From contig JALHQH010000057.1 in assembly GCA_022842065.1 (NCBI GenBank), positions 1 to 64,000 on the forward strand: DNA of 64,000 nucleotides. The letters run 5' to 3'. Below the pieces are notes generated by a model. That model was not told the origin of the DNA. It searched no databases and was given only the letters and a program-made list of their open reading frames with translations. Made by a program: the position numbers and the translations under genes. Shown here piece after piece: positions 27,133 to 38,588 of the stretch. The number at the start of each line of letters is the position of its first letter. The stretch's first letter is position 1. This stretch comes from Caldilineaceae bacterium (GTDB lineage: Bacteria > Chloroflexota > Anaerolineae > Caldilineales > Caldilineaceae).

Positions 27133-28038
27133 TTAGAAATAACCCTGACGCTTGCGATCTTCCATCGCCGCTTCGGAGCGTCTGTCATCGGCGCGCCCAC
27201 CACGTTCGGTGACACGGGCGGCGGCGACTTCTTGGATGATATCATCAAGGGTACTGGCGGTAGATTCGACCGCACCGGTGCAGGTCATATCGCCAATGGT
27301 GCGGAAGCGCACGATCCGCTCCGCCACCTCTTCCCCTGGCTGTGGCAGGACAACATCCGATGTCGCCAACCAGTTACCATCGCGCCGTACTACCTCGCGG
27401 TGGTGTGAAAAGTAGAGGTTGGGAATCTCCACCTGGTTGAGTTGAATATATTGCCAGATGTCCATCTCGGTCCAGTTGCTCAGGGGAAAGACGCGAAAAT
27501 GCTCTTTGGGCAACTTGCGCCCGTTGTAGAGGTTCCACAATTCGGGGCGCTGATTTTTGGGATCCCACTGGCCAAAGGCATCGCGATGCGAGAAGAAGCG
27601 TTCCTTGGCGCGCGCCTTTTCCTCATCGCGTCGTGCGCCACCCATCGCTGCCTCAAACTTCAATTCGGCTAAGGCATCGAGTAGCGTCACCGTTTGTAAC
27701 GCATTGCGACTGGCGAAGGGGCCGGTCTCTTCCGCAACCCGGCCCTGATCAATCGAATCCTGTACATAACGTACAATCAGTTGTACATCAAGCTGCTTGA
27801 CCAAATAGTCGCGGAACTCGATTGTCTCGGGAAAGTTGTGCCCAGTATCAATATGGAGGAGTGGAAAAGGGACGCGCCCTGGGTAAAAGGCCCGACGCGC
27901 CAGATTAGCGATGATGATCGAATCTTTGCCGCCGGAAAAGAGTAAAACTGGACGCTCAAATTGTGCCGCTACCTCGCGGATCACATAGATTGCTTCTGAT
28001 TCCAACTGTTTTAGATGGTTACGTACATACGATGACAT
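27133..28038 (-). CDS. cysD: Sulfate adenylyltransferase subunit 2
   Basis: 301 residues, the PAPS-reductase-like catalytic subunit of ATP sulfurylase. The pyrophosphate-binding loop is LLFSGGKDSIIIANLARRAF (about 32-51), followed by PLLHIDTGHNFPETIEFRD and the C-terminal ERGGRADDRRSEAAMEDRK-like tail typical of CysD. It partners the CysN half of the next gene. First gene of the minus-strand block; its promoter should lie in the 28039-28200 stretch. Confidence 0.96.
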   Translation of the reverse strand: MSSYVRNHLKQLESEAIYVIREVAAQFERPVLLFSGGKDSIIIANLARRAFYPGRVPFPLLHIDTGHNFPETIEFRDYLVKQLDVQLIVRYVQDSIDQGRVAEETGPFASRNALQTVTLLDALAELKFEAAMGGARRDEEKARAKERFFSHRDAFGQWDPKNQRPELWNLYNGRKLPKEHFRVFPLSNWTEMDIWQYIQLNQVEIPNLYFSHHREVVRRDGNWLATSDVVLPQPGEEVAERIVRFRTIGDMTCTGAVESTASTLDDIIQEVAAARVTERGGRADDRRSEAAMEDRKRQGYF

Positions 28039-28629
28039 AGGTTATTTTCCAAATTCTCTTTTTTATCCTGCTACTGTAACGCTGCTCTTTTATCGTTCGC
28101 TCTGGCATAGCTGTGCGCTTTGCCCGTTTGGACAAGCTGAATTGCTTCTGGTCTATGCCCAACCGCACTATAAATCTGTGACAATCCTACTATAACTAGT
28201 AACTTTATGCTGATTATACCCTAACCCTTACGATTGCAGTATAAAATGTATAGTAGCACTTTTCGTTCCAAAGCGAATAGCGAATTTGTCGTACTTATTG
28301 CGGATTTTTGTCCGCCATTCCGCCCTTGTTATTATAGACGAACTGTATTTTCTTCTGTGTTTACAATCTGCTTACAGATATTTGTTGTTATCATCTGCGA
28401 TTACAGCAGACTCTACCTAGGTCGATACCGTGTGTGCCACAAAGCGGCCAGGCAGCTTTGTGGGTAACTAGTGTGCGTCGCACTTGTCATACGCAATCGG
28501 GGTACCGAAAAAAGACTGGACCAGTGCGACGCACACTAGTGGTAACAGAAACGCGCCCCCAAAGCGAGATACACCCTTATCCATTGGATTGTTTGACCAG
28601 TTACTGGTCCGGTGCTAAAATAGTTTGCT
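28039..28629. other. Divergent intergenic region with a perfect 18-bp inverted repeat
   Basis: 591 bases between divergent cysD and the DUF1385 gene. I see no convincing gene; short frames here lack family features. ACTAGTGTGCGTCGCACT (28467-28484) is repeated in perfect inversion at 28523-28540 with 38 bases between. Each arm also has a partly self-complementary core (GTGCGTCGCAC). The region must hold promoters for both neighbours. Confidence 0.55.
28467..28540. repeat. Perfect 18-bp inverted repeat
   Basis: Arms at 28467-28484 and 28523-28540 match 18 of 18; the 38-base centre contains GGTACC and a short A run. It could fold as a cruciform or an RNA hairpin, or be the ends of a tiny non-autonomous element. 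No target duplication is obvious. Confidence 0.7.
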
Positions 28630-29589
28630 ATGGCAAAACAATACTACGGCGGCCAAGCCGTCATTGAAGGGGTTATGATGCGGGGGCGCAAAAGCATGGC
28701 AGTGGCTGTGCGCAATCCGCAGGGCGAAATTGTCTTACATGAAGAGCCGCTTACGGCTAAGATCTATACAAGCCGTTGGGGACAGTGGCCCTTTATTCGC
28801 GGCTTGGGCATGCTGTGGGACGCCCTCGGCTTGGGCATGCGCGCCCTCTTTTGGAGTGCCGAGGTTTCGGCTCAAGAAGAAGGTGGGGAAAAGATCGAGT
28901 TTTCTGGGCCGATGGCGTGGACGACTATTGCCGGTAGCCTGGCTTTTGCGATTGGGCTCTTTTTTCTGTTGCCCACCTTTGCCAGCCGGCTGCTGGCTGC
29001 GCTCTTTGATGATCATCCCGTGGTGGATGCCGTCTTTGAAGGGGCGATTCGCCTGCTCCTCTTTGTGATCTATCTGTGGGCAATTGGGCGTATCCCTGAA
29101 ATTGCGCGCGTCTTTGGCTACCATGGCGCAGAACACAAGACCATCAATGCGTATGAAGCGGGCGCACCATTAACGGTTGCCTCTGTCCAACAATATAGTT
29201 TGCAACATACGCGCTGTGGTACCAGCTTTTTGCTCTATGTGCTGGTGCTGAGTGTCATTCTCTTTGCGCCGCTCACCTTTGCCGGCGTCGAGTCGGTTTG
29301 GTTGGCGTTAATCTTGCGCTTTATTACACGCCTGCTCTTGGTGCCGATTGTGGCGGGCATTGCCTACGAGATCATTCGGTTCAGCGCAGCGCACGATGAC
29401 AAAGCGATTACACGCCTTTTGATCGCCCCTGGGCTCGCGCTGCAAAAGTTGACAACGCGCCCACCAGACGATGAGATGGTTGCCTGTGCGATTGCGGCGT
29501 TACAACCAGTCCTGGCCGCTGATGGCCATCTGGCTTCTACGCCGGTTGCGGAGCCGTTAACCCCAACGCCAGAAGCAGCGTCGATCTAA
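28630..29589 (+). CDS. DUF1385 (YqhQ-like) membrane protein
   Basis: 319 residues starting [19 protein letters not shown], the diagnostic N-terminus of DUF1385 proteins, with [17 protein letters not shown] and later [16 protein letters not shown] followed by [17 protein letters not shown]. About four membrane segments. Function of the family is not established; the conserved His/Cys residues suggest metal binding. The stop codon lies inside the first unit of a 13-bp tandem repeat. Confidence 0.88.
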   Translation: MAKQYYGGQAVIEGVMMRGRKSMAVAVRNPQGEIVLHEEPLTAKIYTSRWGQWPFIRGLGMLWDALGLGMRALFWSAEVSAQEEGGEKIEFSGPMAWTTIAGSLAFAIGLFFLLPTFASRLLAALFDDHPVVDAVFEGAIRLLLFVIYLWAIGRIPEIARVFGYHGAEHKTINAYEAGAPLTVASVQQYSLQHTRCGTSFLLYVLVLSVILFAPLTFAGVESVWLALILRFITRLLLVPIVAGIAYEIIRFSAAHDDKAITRLLIAPGLALQKLTTRPPDDEMVACAIAALQPVLAADGHLASTPVAEPLTPTPEAASI

Positions 29590-29702
29590 TCGCACTGCCT
29601 AATCGCACTGCCTAATCGCACTGCCTAATCGCACTGCCTAATCGCACTGCCTAATCGCACTGCCTAATCGCACTGCCTAATCGCACTGCCTAATCGCACT
29701 GC
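29586..29702. repeat. Tandem repeat, 13-bp unit, nine perfect copies
   Basis: CTAATCGCACTGC is repeated nine times without error (117 bases). The first copy supplies the TAA stop of the DUF1385 gene and the array ends seven bases before the stop of the convergent S4-domain gene. Perfect identity indicates recent expansion. Confidence 0.97.
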
Positions 29703-29709
29703 GTAGCGT

Positions 29710-29919
29710 TTATTGCTCGCCATCATCAATCCCGAGTACCAACTCTTCGCCGTCGACTTCGACGGTATCGCCGACCTGGAGTTTGCGGCCACGGCGCGTT
29801 TCGACAACGCCATTAACGGACACATGACCCGCTTGAATCAACTGTTTTGCCTGCCCACCGGTTTGGACAACCTGTGCAAGTTTCAAAAACTGGTCTAGCT
29901 TAATCGTCTCATCTGTCAT
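29710..29919 (-). CDS. S4-domain RNA-binding protein (YaaA/YbcJ-like)
   Basis: 69 residues forming a single S4 domain: IKLDQFLKLAQVVQTGGQAK, then LIQAGHVSVNGVVETRRGRK and a C-terminal GDTVEVDGEELVL strand. Such small proteins bind structured RNA, often rRNA. GGAG lies upstream of the ATG at 29919. Transcribed alone toward the DUF1385 gene. Confidence 0.88.
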   Translation of the reverse strand: MTDETIKLDQFLKLAQVVQTGGQAKQLIQAGHVSVNGVVETRRGRKLQVGDTVEVDGEELVLGIDDGEQ

Positions 29920-30251
29920 TCTGCGCTCCTTTGATCACAATCCTCAGCTAATGGAGCCACTGCCGCCATCTTGGGCAAAGCTTCATCTTTATTACACACT
30001 CATTGTATCCTAGTGATCGCAACGTTGTAACATTTGCCGCAAGATTTTTTGCTGCAGCGGAAATGTTACGGCGTGGCGCGCCCTACTATAGCAGGCGGCT
30101 TGCGCCCATGCAAGCAACCTTGGTTGGTTGTTGGTTGCATTCACGCGCAAGGTAGTGTAAAGTAAGTGTCTTACGCGGCACTTTTACTTGGTGCCGCTGC
30201 TCACCAATCCATCAACACAAAATACGATTGCCCTGCAGAAGAGAGAATCAT
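29920..30251. other. Intergenic region, nothing recognised
   Basis: 332 bases between divergently placed genes. AT/GC mixed, with a GCAAGCAACCTTGGTTGGTTG stretch near 30110-30133 that is partly self-complementary. No gene, RNA or clear promoter identified. Confidence 0.4.
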
Positions 30252-30620
30252 ATGAGTAGCAGTACATCCCATATGAGCATGTTGAGTTATGCTATTGCGC
30301 TACTTGTCGTCATGACGGCGGCTATCCATCTCTATCTAAGTTCACAATTCCCGCAACCGCCTGACTTGATTTTTTTACTGAATGGGTTAGGCTATCTAGG
30401 CCTATTAGTTGCGCTTTATTTTCCTCATCGTCGCTTGTTGGCGGTGCGTAAACGCATTCGTTGGATACTAATTGCTTATACCACATTGACGGTCGTCCTG
30501 TGGATCTTTTTGGGTGTACGGACCCCCCTTGGCTATTTTGACAAAGTGATCGAGATCATGCTGATCGGCCTCTTATGGCTGGAAAATGGACGACCACAAC
30601 CAGCGGCGGATCGACCCTGA
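30252..30620 (+). CDS. Small four-helix membrane protein of unknown function
   Basis: 122 residues when started at ATG 30252, which has AAGAGAGA upstream; a start 24 bases earlier is possible. Four hydrophobic segments at roughly 9-28, 36-53, 68-88 and 95-112, with a basic loop (HRRLLAVRKRIRW). I do not recognise a named family. It is the first of a run of plus-strand genes leading to the ATP synthase operon. Confidence 0.6.
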   Translation: MSSSTSHMSMLSYAIALLVVMTAAIHLYLSSQFPQPPDLIFLLNGLGYLGLLVALYFPHRRLLAVRKRIRWILIAYTTLTVVLWIFLGVRTPLGYFDKVIEIMLIGLLWLENGRPQPAADRP

Positions 30621-30831
30621 AACCTAATGTCCCCAAAGCATGTGAAAATTTGCGCGAACGAAAAATGCGATGCTATAATCTCGCACAAACTCTACCTGCC
30701 CGGATGTTTGTCGGTTAGTTTTTTGTTGTTGATAGGCCCTAGCTGGATTGGGGTTTGGCACGGGTTAGCGTGCTATCTGTATGCAATGTGCCTGTCCCAA
30801 CTATCTTTAGGGAAATATCGCGGAACTATCG

Positions 30832-31068
30832 ATGACCGTACGGATCAACGTTCGTAGACTGGCGTCAAGTGTTGTCTTTAGCTTATGGTTGCCCGTCGGA
30901 TTGGCGATCTTGTTTGATTGGCAGTTGGGCTTTTTTCCGTGGCTCACAATCGGGGCAAGTATTATCTTTATCCCTCTTTCCACTTTTATTGTTATACGTG
31001 CTGCACTCGCTGAGATGGACCAACTGATTCAAACGGTGGCCCCATCGCAACCGGCTGCTAGCGAATAG
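30832..31068 (+). CDS. AtpZ/AtpI-like small membrane protein
   Basis: 78 residues with two hydrophobic helices (about 11-28 and 33-55), SLWLPVGLAILFDWQLGFFP and IIFIPLSTFIVIRAAL, as in the AtpZ/AtpI proteins found just upstream of F-type ATPase operons and linked to c-ring assembly or Mg2+ supply. The position 100 bases before atpB supports this. Sequence is short, so confidence is moderate. Confidence 0.65.
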   Translation: MTVRINVRRLASSVVFSLWLPVGLAILFDWQLGFFPWLTIGASIIFIPLSTFIVIRAALAEMDQLIQTVAPSQPAASE

Positions 31069-31171
31069 CTGTTTGGGTAAAGTTAGCATAGGCGCAAATG
31101 GCAAGTAAGTTAATGATTTGAATAACAAAGTTTGCTTTTGAAAAGATAATCCCTTTGGAGAGGTTATTCAG

Positions 31172-32221
31172 ATGGAATCGATCCAAAAAATATTGAAGGG
31201 ACTTGGTGATCGCATTATGGCCTTTATTAACGCAAATCCTCGCCGTGCGCTATTGATTGGCGGCACTATTTTGCTTATAATCATAGGCTTCTTTATTGAT
31301 GTTCCTCAGCCGCACGTTTCGTTGGCTGCTGAAGCACTCTTTGAGGATGGTCCGAGCTGGCTGACCAACGGTGTTTTGACCACCGTCGTGATTGACCTGC
31401 TATTGATTATCCTGGCCTATGCTGCTACCGCCAAGATGAGTTTGGTGCCCAGCGGCTGGCAAAATGCCATGGAAGCAATGGTCGAATATCTCTATGGCCT
31501 GGCCGAGAGCGTCTCCGGCAAAGCGGCTAGCACCTACTTCCCCTGGGTGGCAACGATCTTCTTTTTTGTGATATTAAGCAACTGGTCCGGTTTGATCCCT
31601 GGCGTTGGTAGTATCGGCTTTTTCCACACCGGCGCGCACAGCACCACTGAAGAACCGGTGGAAGGCAAAGAGCCGGCTGAGGGCGGGGAATCACATGGGT
31701 TTGTCTTTGATCAGAAGCTTGCGATGGTTGATGGCGATCTGTTGTTGATCCAGACCGCTGATGCTGCCGTTATGCCCGCCGCCGCCGAAGAAGGCTACGG
31801 CAAATTTATCCCGTTGTTCCGTGCCCCCAGTGCCGATCTCAATGTGACCTTTGCCTTGGCAATTGCCACCATGGTGATGGTGCAGATCCATGGCTTCCGG
31901 GCCTTGGGTGGTAGTTACTTTAAGAAGTTTTGGAATACGAGTGGTCATGGTTTTATGAAGGGCATCAACATCTTTGTTGGGATCCTTGAATTGATTAGTG
32001 AATTCTCGCGTATCATCGCCTTTGGCTTTCGTCTCTTCGGCAATATCTTCGCCGGTGAAATTGTGCTGGCAACGATGGCCTTCCTCATCACCTTCCTTGT
32101 TCCCCTGCCCTTTTATCTTTTGGAAATTTTAGTTGGTGCGGTCCAGGCGTTGGTCTTTATGATGTTGGCCTTGGTCTTCTTCACCATGGCGACGGTCAGC
32201 CACGGTGGCGAGCATCACTAA
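31172..32221 (+). CDS. atpB: F1Fo ATP synthase subunit a
   Basis: Membrane stator subunit that forms the proton half-channels. The essential Arg lies in [13 protein letters not shown] near residue 290, followed by the terminal helices ([20 protein letters not shown]). At 349 residues it is longer than the usual 240-290: there is an extra N-terminal hydrophobic helix and a 70-residue acidic, Gly-rich insertion after about residue 150 ([17 protein letters not shown]). GGAGAGG precedes the ATG. First gene of atpBEFHAGDC. Confidence 0.95.
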   Translation: MESIQKILKGLGDRIMAFINANPRRALLIGGTILLIIIGFFIDVPQPHVSLAAEALFEDGPSWLTNGVLTTVVIDLLLIILAYAATAKMSLVPSGWQNAMEAMVEYLYGLAESVSGKAASTYFPWVATIFFFVILSNWSGLIPGVGSIGFFHTGAHSTTEEPVEGKEPAEGGESHGFVFDQKLAMVDGDLLLIQTADAAVMPAAAEEGYGKFIPLFRAPSADLNVTFALAIATMVMVQIHGFRALGGSYFKKFWNTSGHGFMKGINIFVGILELISEFSRIIAFGFRLFGNIFAGEIVLATMAFLITFLVPLPFYLLEILVGAVQALVFMMLALVFFTMATVSHGGEHH

Positions 32222-32295
32222 GCCGGGTTGCTTGTTGTATACTGGCGGTTGTCATAAATTACATTTTCCTCCGGGTAAAAAGTGTTAATTTTTGA

Positions 32296-32598
<303 letters not shown>

Positions 32599-32726
32599 TC
32601 TTTGCCCAGTTTTCCAAGCTTATCGCGATCATCACGCGTGATGATTGTGTTTCTGAGAGAACTATCAAAGATATCTAAGCGTTCACTGAGAATCGTCCAG
32701 CGAGCTATAAAGAGAGGAGGCTGACC

Positions 32727-33236
32727 TTGGGTGCAGTACTTGGTCAACTCGGTATTGAGGGGGGTCTACTGATCTCCCAGATTGTAAACTTTCTCATCTT
32801 GATTGTCATCCTGCGTGTTACGCTCTACCAGCCGGTGTTGAATATGCTGGAACAGCGCAAACAGCGCATTGCGCAAAGCATGAAGGAAGCAGAGCGCACC
32901 AGTGCAGCTGCGCGCGAAGCTGAACATGACAAGGCCAAGGTGATCGAAGAGGCGCGGCGCGAAGCACAAGAGATTCGTGCCCAAGCGACTCGCGATACAG
33001 AAAAGATTGCACAAGACATTCGCTCCCGTGCAGAGCAAGAAGCGACAGAAATTCGTCAAAAGGCACAGGCTGACGCGCGGATGCAAGTTGAATCCGCCCT
33101 GTCTGATGCGAACAAACAGATTGCGGACTTGGCGATTTTGGCCACGCAACAGATCTTGGGCCGTGAGCTTGCCAATCGTGGCGAGCACGAACGGTTTGTG
33201 GCTGAGTTTCTGAATCAGCAGGAGAATGCAGCCTGA
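32727..33236 (+). CDS. atpF: F1Fo ATP synthase subunit b
   Basis: 169 residues: one N-terminal membrane helix ([19 protein letters not shown]) followed by a long charged coiled coil ([20 protein letters not shown] and onward, rich in [13 protein letters not shown]) that forms the peripheral stalk. Start is TTG at 32727, six bases after AGAGGAGG. The stop overlaps the atpH start by one base. Confidence 0.94.
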   Translation: MGAVLGQLGIEGGLLISQIVNFLILIVILRVTLYQPVLNMLEQRKQRIAQSMKEAERTSAAAREAEHDKAKVIEEARREAQEIRAQATRDTEKIAQDIRSRAEQEATEIRQKAQADARMQVESALSDANKQIADLAILATQQILGRELANRGEHERFVAEFLNQQENAA

Positions 33237-33769
33237 TGAGTACAAACGGTGCACGCGCGAACCAATACGCACAAGCGATCATGCAAGTCATGGTTGAGCG
33301 TTGGCAGACTGCGCTCACTTCGGTTGCGACCGCATTACAGGCCGATCAACAACTCTACAACACGCTCAGTAATGGGGCCACTCCGGTGGACGAACGTGTT
33401 GCTGCATTGGAGAACGTTATTCCTGCTGATGCGCCACCCGAGTTGCGCAACACGCTCAAGTCGATGGTGCAAGATGGCTCCATCGGGTTGGTAGGAGAAT
33501 TGGGCGATGCACTGGCGCAGGTGACAACCGGCAAGGCCGCACCAACCAAGGCAGAAGTAACCAGCGCTGTTGAACTCACTGCCGAAGAGCAGGAGAAGAT
33601 GCGCAGTACGTTGGCTACGCGCTATGGTCGGGAATTGGTCTTTAGCTTCCATGTTGACCCATCATTAATGGGTGGGCTGCGTGTCCGGGTCGGCGACCGT
33701 CTGATCGATACGTCGGTCGCCTCTCGCTTGCAGTCTATGCGCGAATCGCTCGCCAATGTAGTCCGTTGA
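33236..33769 (+). CDS. atpH: F1Fo ATP synthase subunit delta
   Basis: 177 residues linking the peripheral stalk to the top of F1. N-terminal NGARANQYAQAIMQVMVERW is the family's helical domain; the C-terminal motif SFHVDPSLMGGLRVRVGDRL is diagnostic. Coupled to atpF by TGATG overlap. Confidence 0.93.
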   Translation: MSTNGARANQYAQAIMQVMVERWQTALTSVATALQADQQLYNTLSNGATPVDERVAALENVIPADAPPELRNTLKSMVQDGSIGLVGELGDALAQVTTGKAAPTKAEVTSAVELTAEEQEKMRSTLATRYGRELVFSFHVDPSLMGGLRVRVGDRLIDTSVASRLQSMRESLANVVR

Positions 33770-33872
33770 GAGATAAAGCTTAGTTAACATACTATTCGTC
33801 ACTTCGGTAGCTGCGGGTACGCCCAGCAGGCAGACCAAAACACCGGCGAATAGATGCTGAGGAGGAATGCCA

Positions 33873-35390
33873 ATGGCTGTGCGCACAGATGAAATCACAG
33901 CTTTACTGAAGCAACAAATTTTAAATTTCACCGTTGCCCCCACGCAGATCGATGTGGGTGAAGTCATGGAAGTCGGTGACGGGATTGCCCTGATCGCCGG
34001 TCTGCGCGGTGCAATGGCCGGTGAACTGGTTGAATTTACCCGGACCGGCACGATGGCCCAGGTTCAGAATCTCAATGCCGATAATGTCGGTGTCATCATT
34101 ATGGGTGACTATGCCGGCATTGAAGAAGGTGACCTTGTCCGTAGTACTGGCCGCATTGCCTCGGTTCCTGTCGGCGATGCGATGATCGGGCGTGTCATTA
34201 ACGCGCTCGGCCAGCCGATTGACGGTAAAGGGCCGATTGCGACCGATAAGTTTCGCAACGTTGAACGCATTGCCCCCGGTGTGATTGCCCGCCAGTCAGT
34301 AAAAGAGCCGGTTGCGACCGGTATTACCGCCATCGATGCCATGATTCCGATTGGCCGTGGCCAGCGTGAGTTGATCATCGGTGACCGCCAGACCGGTAAG
34401 ACGGCTGTCGCGTTGGACACGATCATCAACCAAAAGGGCAAAGATCTGATCTGTATCTATGTCGCCATCGGCCAGAAGCGCTCGACGGTGGCACAGGTCG
34501 TGGGTACATTGGAAAAGTATGGCGCCATGGAACATACCATTGTCGTCGCTGCGACCGCTTCTGACCCGGCGGCGCTCCAGTTCCTTGCCCCTTACGCCGG
34601 TTGTGCCATCGGTGAGGAATTCATGGACAATGGCAAACATGCTTTGATCGTTTATGATGATCTCTCCAAGCATGCCCAAGCCTATCGCCAGGTTTCACTG
34701 CTGCTGAAGCGCCCACCCGGACGCGAAGCTTACCCCGGCGATGTCTTTTACCTCCACAGCCGCTTACTCGAACGTTCGGCCAAACTCTCTAAAGAAGAGG
34801 GTGGTGGTAGTTTGACGGCTTTGCCTGTGATCGAAACCCAGGCGAACGACGTTTCTGCTTACATTCCGACCAACGTGATTTCGATTACGGATGGTCAGAT
34901 CTTCTTGGAAAGTGATCTCTTCTACTCTGGTATTCGCCCTGCGATTAACGTCGGTATCTCTGTGAGCCGCGTGGGTAGTTCGGCGCAAACCAAAGCGATG
35001 AAGAGTGTGGCCGGCCGTCTCAAATCTGAACTGAGCCAATTCCGTGAGTTGGCCGCCTTTGCTCAATTCGGCAGTGACTTGGATGCTACCACCCAGCGTC
35101 AGCTTGACCGTGGTTACCGCATTCAAGAGATTCTCAAGCAGCCTCAATTCCAACCAGTTTCGTTGGATAAACAGGTGATGAGCCTATGGGCAACCGGTAA
35201 TGGTCTTGTCGATAAGGTTCCGGTTACGCAGGTAAAGCAATGGGAGCAGGCGATGCATGCCTACATGGATGCCAATCGTCCAGAAATTGGCCAGAGTATC
35301 CTCCGCACTGGTGCATTGGATGAAAATTCGATCAACTCGCTTCGCTTAGCGCTGCAAGATTTTAATAATTCCTGGGTGCCGGCTGAATAA
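33873..35390 (+). CDS. atpA: F1Fo ATP synthase subunit alpha
   Basis: 505 residues. Non-catalytic nucleotide-binding subunit: [14 protein letters not shown]-loop (about 168-180), [17 protein letters not shown] and the Arg-finger region [16 protein letters not shown] take ATG 33873, which lies seven bases after AGGAGG; another ATG six bases earlier would leave only one base of spacing. Confidence 0.97.
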   Translation: MAVRTDEITALLKQQILNFTVAPTQIDVGEVMEVGDGIALIAGLRGAMAGELVEFTRTGTMAQVQNLNADNVGVIIMGDYAGIEEGDLVRSTGRIASVPVGDAMIGRVINALGQPIDGKGPIATDKFRNVERIAPGVIARQSVKEPVATGITAIDAMIPIGRGQRELIIGDRQTGKTAVALDTIINQKGKDLICIYVAIGQKRSTVAQVVGTLEKYGAMEHTIVVAATASDPAALQFLAPYAGCAIGEEFMDNGKHALIVYDDLSKHAQAYRQVSLLLKRPPGREAYPGDVFYLHSRLLERSAKLSKEEGGGSLTALPVIETQANDVSAYIPTNVISITDGQIFLESDLFYSGIRPAINVGISVSRVGSSAQTKAMKSVAGRLKSELSQFRELAAFAQFGSDLDATTQRQLDRGYRIQEILKQPQFQPVSLDKQVMSLWATGNGLVDKVPVTQVKQWEQAMHAYMDANRPEIGQSILRTGALDENSINSLRLALQDFNNSWVPAE

Positions 35391-35400
35391 CATCTAGGTG

Positions 35401-35447
35401 ATAATAAATGGAAAACAATGATTAATTAACTGTTTTCCATTTATTAT
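35401..35447 (+). repeat. Intercistronic hairpin between atpA and atpG
   Basis: ATAATAAATGGAAAACA (35401-35417) pairs perfectly with TGTTTTCCATTTATTAT (35431-35447). No T run follows, so it is more likely an mRNA processing or stability structure than a terminator. A related sequence follows atpG. Confidence 0.75.
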
Positions 35448-35508
35448 TGAGGCATCTCTGCCATAGTATTATTGTCAAGATATTCTATAACAGCGAGGAG
35501 TTATCCTC

Positions 35509-36375
35509 TTGGCCAGTACACGTGAAATCCGCCGACGGATTAAGTCGGTTCGCAGTATCTCACAGGTTACCAAAGCGATGGAGGCTGTTTCGGCCGCCAA
35601 GATGCGCAAAGCACAGTCGCAGGTGTTGGCCACGCGTCCGTATGCTGAGCGCGCCCGCGAGGTGCTAGCTTATATTGCCCGCCTTGCTGGTACCGAAGTG
35701 CATCCGATGATCAAGCCGCGGGCAGTCATCAAGCGCGTGGGCATCTTGTTAGTCACGGCGGATCGTGGGTTGGCTGGTGGTTTTAATGCCAACGTCATTC
35801 GCCATGCCGCTGCCCTAATTCGCGAAAAACGTAAAGCCGGCGCTGAAGTCGAAGTCGTGACGGTCGGACGCAAGGGGCGTGATTGGTTGCTCCGCTATGA
35901 TCCCGTGGTGCGCGCCGAGTTTACGAAGATGCCGGATAATCCTACCACCTATGACATTGCGCCGGTCATACGGGTCTTGATTGATGACTTCAATCAAGGA
36001 TACTTCGATGAAGTCTATACAGTTTATACAGACTTTGTTAACACCATCAAGCAAATTCCGGTTACTCACAAACTTTTGCCGGTGGAGCCCGCAGAAACTT
36101 CGGTTGGGATGGCACCAGAGTATGTCTTTGAACCAAGCCCTGAAGCCGTGTTAAATCAAGTGCTCTTTGGTTTTACCGAAGTGCAAATTCTGCAGGCGCT
36201 TTACGAGTCACTTGCCAGTGAACACTCGGCCCGTATGGTTGCCATGCGCAATGCGACTGATGCTGCCGACGAGATCATTGATAGTTTGACATTGACCTAC
36301 AATAAAGCCCGCCAAGAAAATGTCACCCGCGAGTTGATGGATATTATCGGTGGCACTTCAGCAATTGCGCGGTAA
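35509..36375 (+). CDS. atpG: F1Fo ATP synthase subunit gamma
   Basis: 288 residues forming the rotor shaft. N-terminal [20 protein letters not shown] and [14 protein letters not shown], and C-terminal [19 protein letters not shown] followed by [18 protein letters not shown], are the two long helices of the coiled coil. Start is TTG at 35509 with GAGGAG eight bases upstream. Confidence 0.96.
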   Translation: MASTREIRRRIKSVRSISQVTKAMEAVSAAKMRKAQSQVLATRPYAERAREVLAYIARLAGTEVHPMIKPRAVIKRVGILLVTADRGLAGGFNANVIRHAAALIREKRKAGAEVEVVTVGRKGRDWLLRYDPVVRAEFTKMPDNPTTYDIAPVIRVLIDDFNQGYFDEVYTVYTDFVNTIKQIPVTHKLLPVEPAETSVGMAPEYVFEPSPEAVLNQVLFGFTEVQILQALYESLASEHSARMVAMRNATDAADEIIDSLTLTYNKARQENVTRELMDIIGGTSAIAR

Positions 36376-36436
36376 CGTCACTCTTGTCAAGTAAAAATGA
36401 TTAGTCTTTGGGGTAGCATAACTGCCTGAGTAAAAT

Positions 36437-36464
36437 AATAATTAATTGTTTTCCATTAATTATT
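36437..36464 (+). repeat. Intercistronic hairpin between atpG and atpD
   Basis: AATAATTAAT (36437-36446) and ATTAATTATT (36455-36464) form a perfect 10-bp stem with loop TGTTTTCC. The TTAATT..GTTTTCCATT core is shared with the hairpin upstream of atpG. Confidence 0.7.
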
Positions 36465-36488
36465 AACTAGATACCAAGAATTTATTAA

Positions 36489-37903
<1,415 letters not shown>

Positions 37904-37904
<1 letters not shown>

Positions 37905-38341
37905 TGCACATGAGCATTCTGGTTGATATTGTCACACCGGAGCGTCAATTGCTCTCAGAAGAAGTCGATATGGTGACCATTCCGGGGATCGACGGGCAAA
38001 TGGGGATCTTGCGTGGTCATGTGCCGTTGCTCACCACCCTTGATATCGGCGAAATTGTTCTCCATACCAAGAGTGGTGATCGCCACATTGCGGTTGGTGG
38101 CGGTGTCGTCGAGGTGCGGCCAAACAAGGTAACCATCATGGCCGAGAGCGCCGAGCGCGCGGAGGACATTGATCTACAACGCGCTGAGGCAGCCAAGCAA
38201 CGCGCAAACGATTCACTTGCAGGGGCGGGGCCACGTCGCGACCCAAATGCAATTCTGGCGTTACGCCGGAGCAATCTCCGTTTGAAGGTTGCCCGCAAAC
38301 GGCGCGCGCGCGGCGCACATTTCGAAGGCGATGAGCAATAG
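37904..38341 (+). CDS. atpC: F1Fo ATP synthase subunit epsilon
   Basis: 145 residues. N-terminal beta barrel: [38 protein letters not shown] and [20 protein letters not shown], then a C-terminal helical tail that is unusually Arg-rich ([18 protein letters not shown]). An ATG six bases further on (37910) has better spacing to AAGG and may be the true start. Ends the operon ahead of a strong terminator. Confidence 0.94.
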
Positions 38342-38380
38342 GCATATAGCTGTTGCATTGCTGGGATTACAGGTAAACAG

Positions 38381-38414
38381 AAGCCGGGTTTCCGTTAGGG
38401 AACCCGGCTTTTTG
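38381..38414 (+). terminator. Rho-independent terminator of the atp operon
   Basis: AAGCCGGGTTTCC pairs with GGAACCCGGCTT around a GTTAG loop, followed by TTTTT. It starts 40 bases after the atpC stop. Confidence 0.92.
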
Positions 38415-38453
38415 CCATAAAATGGCCTATTTGTTGTTATATCGTGAGATCGA

Positions 38454-38483
38454 TTGCACGAATTGCTGCCTTTGCGTTACACT
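38454..38483 (+). promoter_or_regulatory. Possible sigma-70-type promoter for mreB
   Basis: TTGCAC (38454-38459) and TACACT (38478-38483) with an 18-base spacer, about 105 bases upstream of the mreB ATG and downstream of the atp terminator. Sequence match only. Confidence 0.35.
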
Positions 38484-38588
38484 ATAGACAGTTGCTCTTG
38501 GAGCGCTGATTTTTCCTTAACACGACCGCTGCGCCAGACTTTTTAATCAGGGCGACATCTGGTTGATGTGATAATAAAGTAGTTAGAT

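Noticed and set aside
28234..28667. Short plus-strand frames before the DUF1385 gene
   Set aside because: Unusual composition, no ribosome site, cross an 18-bp inverted repeat; probably chance.
29586..29702. Possible CRISPR array
   Set aside because: Direct repeats have no spacers; it is a pure tandem repeat.
30627..30857. 76-codon frame upstream of the AtpZ-like gene
   Set aside because: Overlaps the AtpZ-like start and shows no family features.
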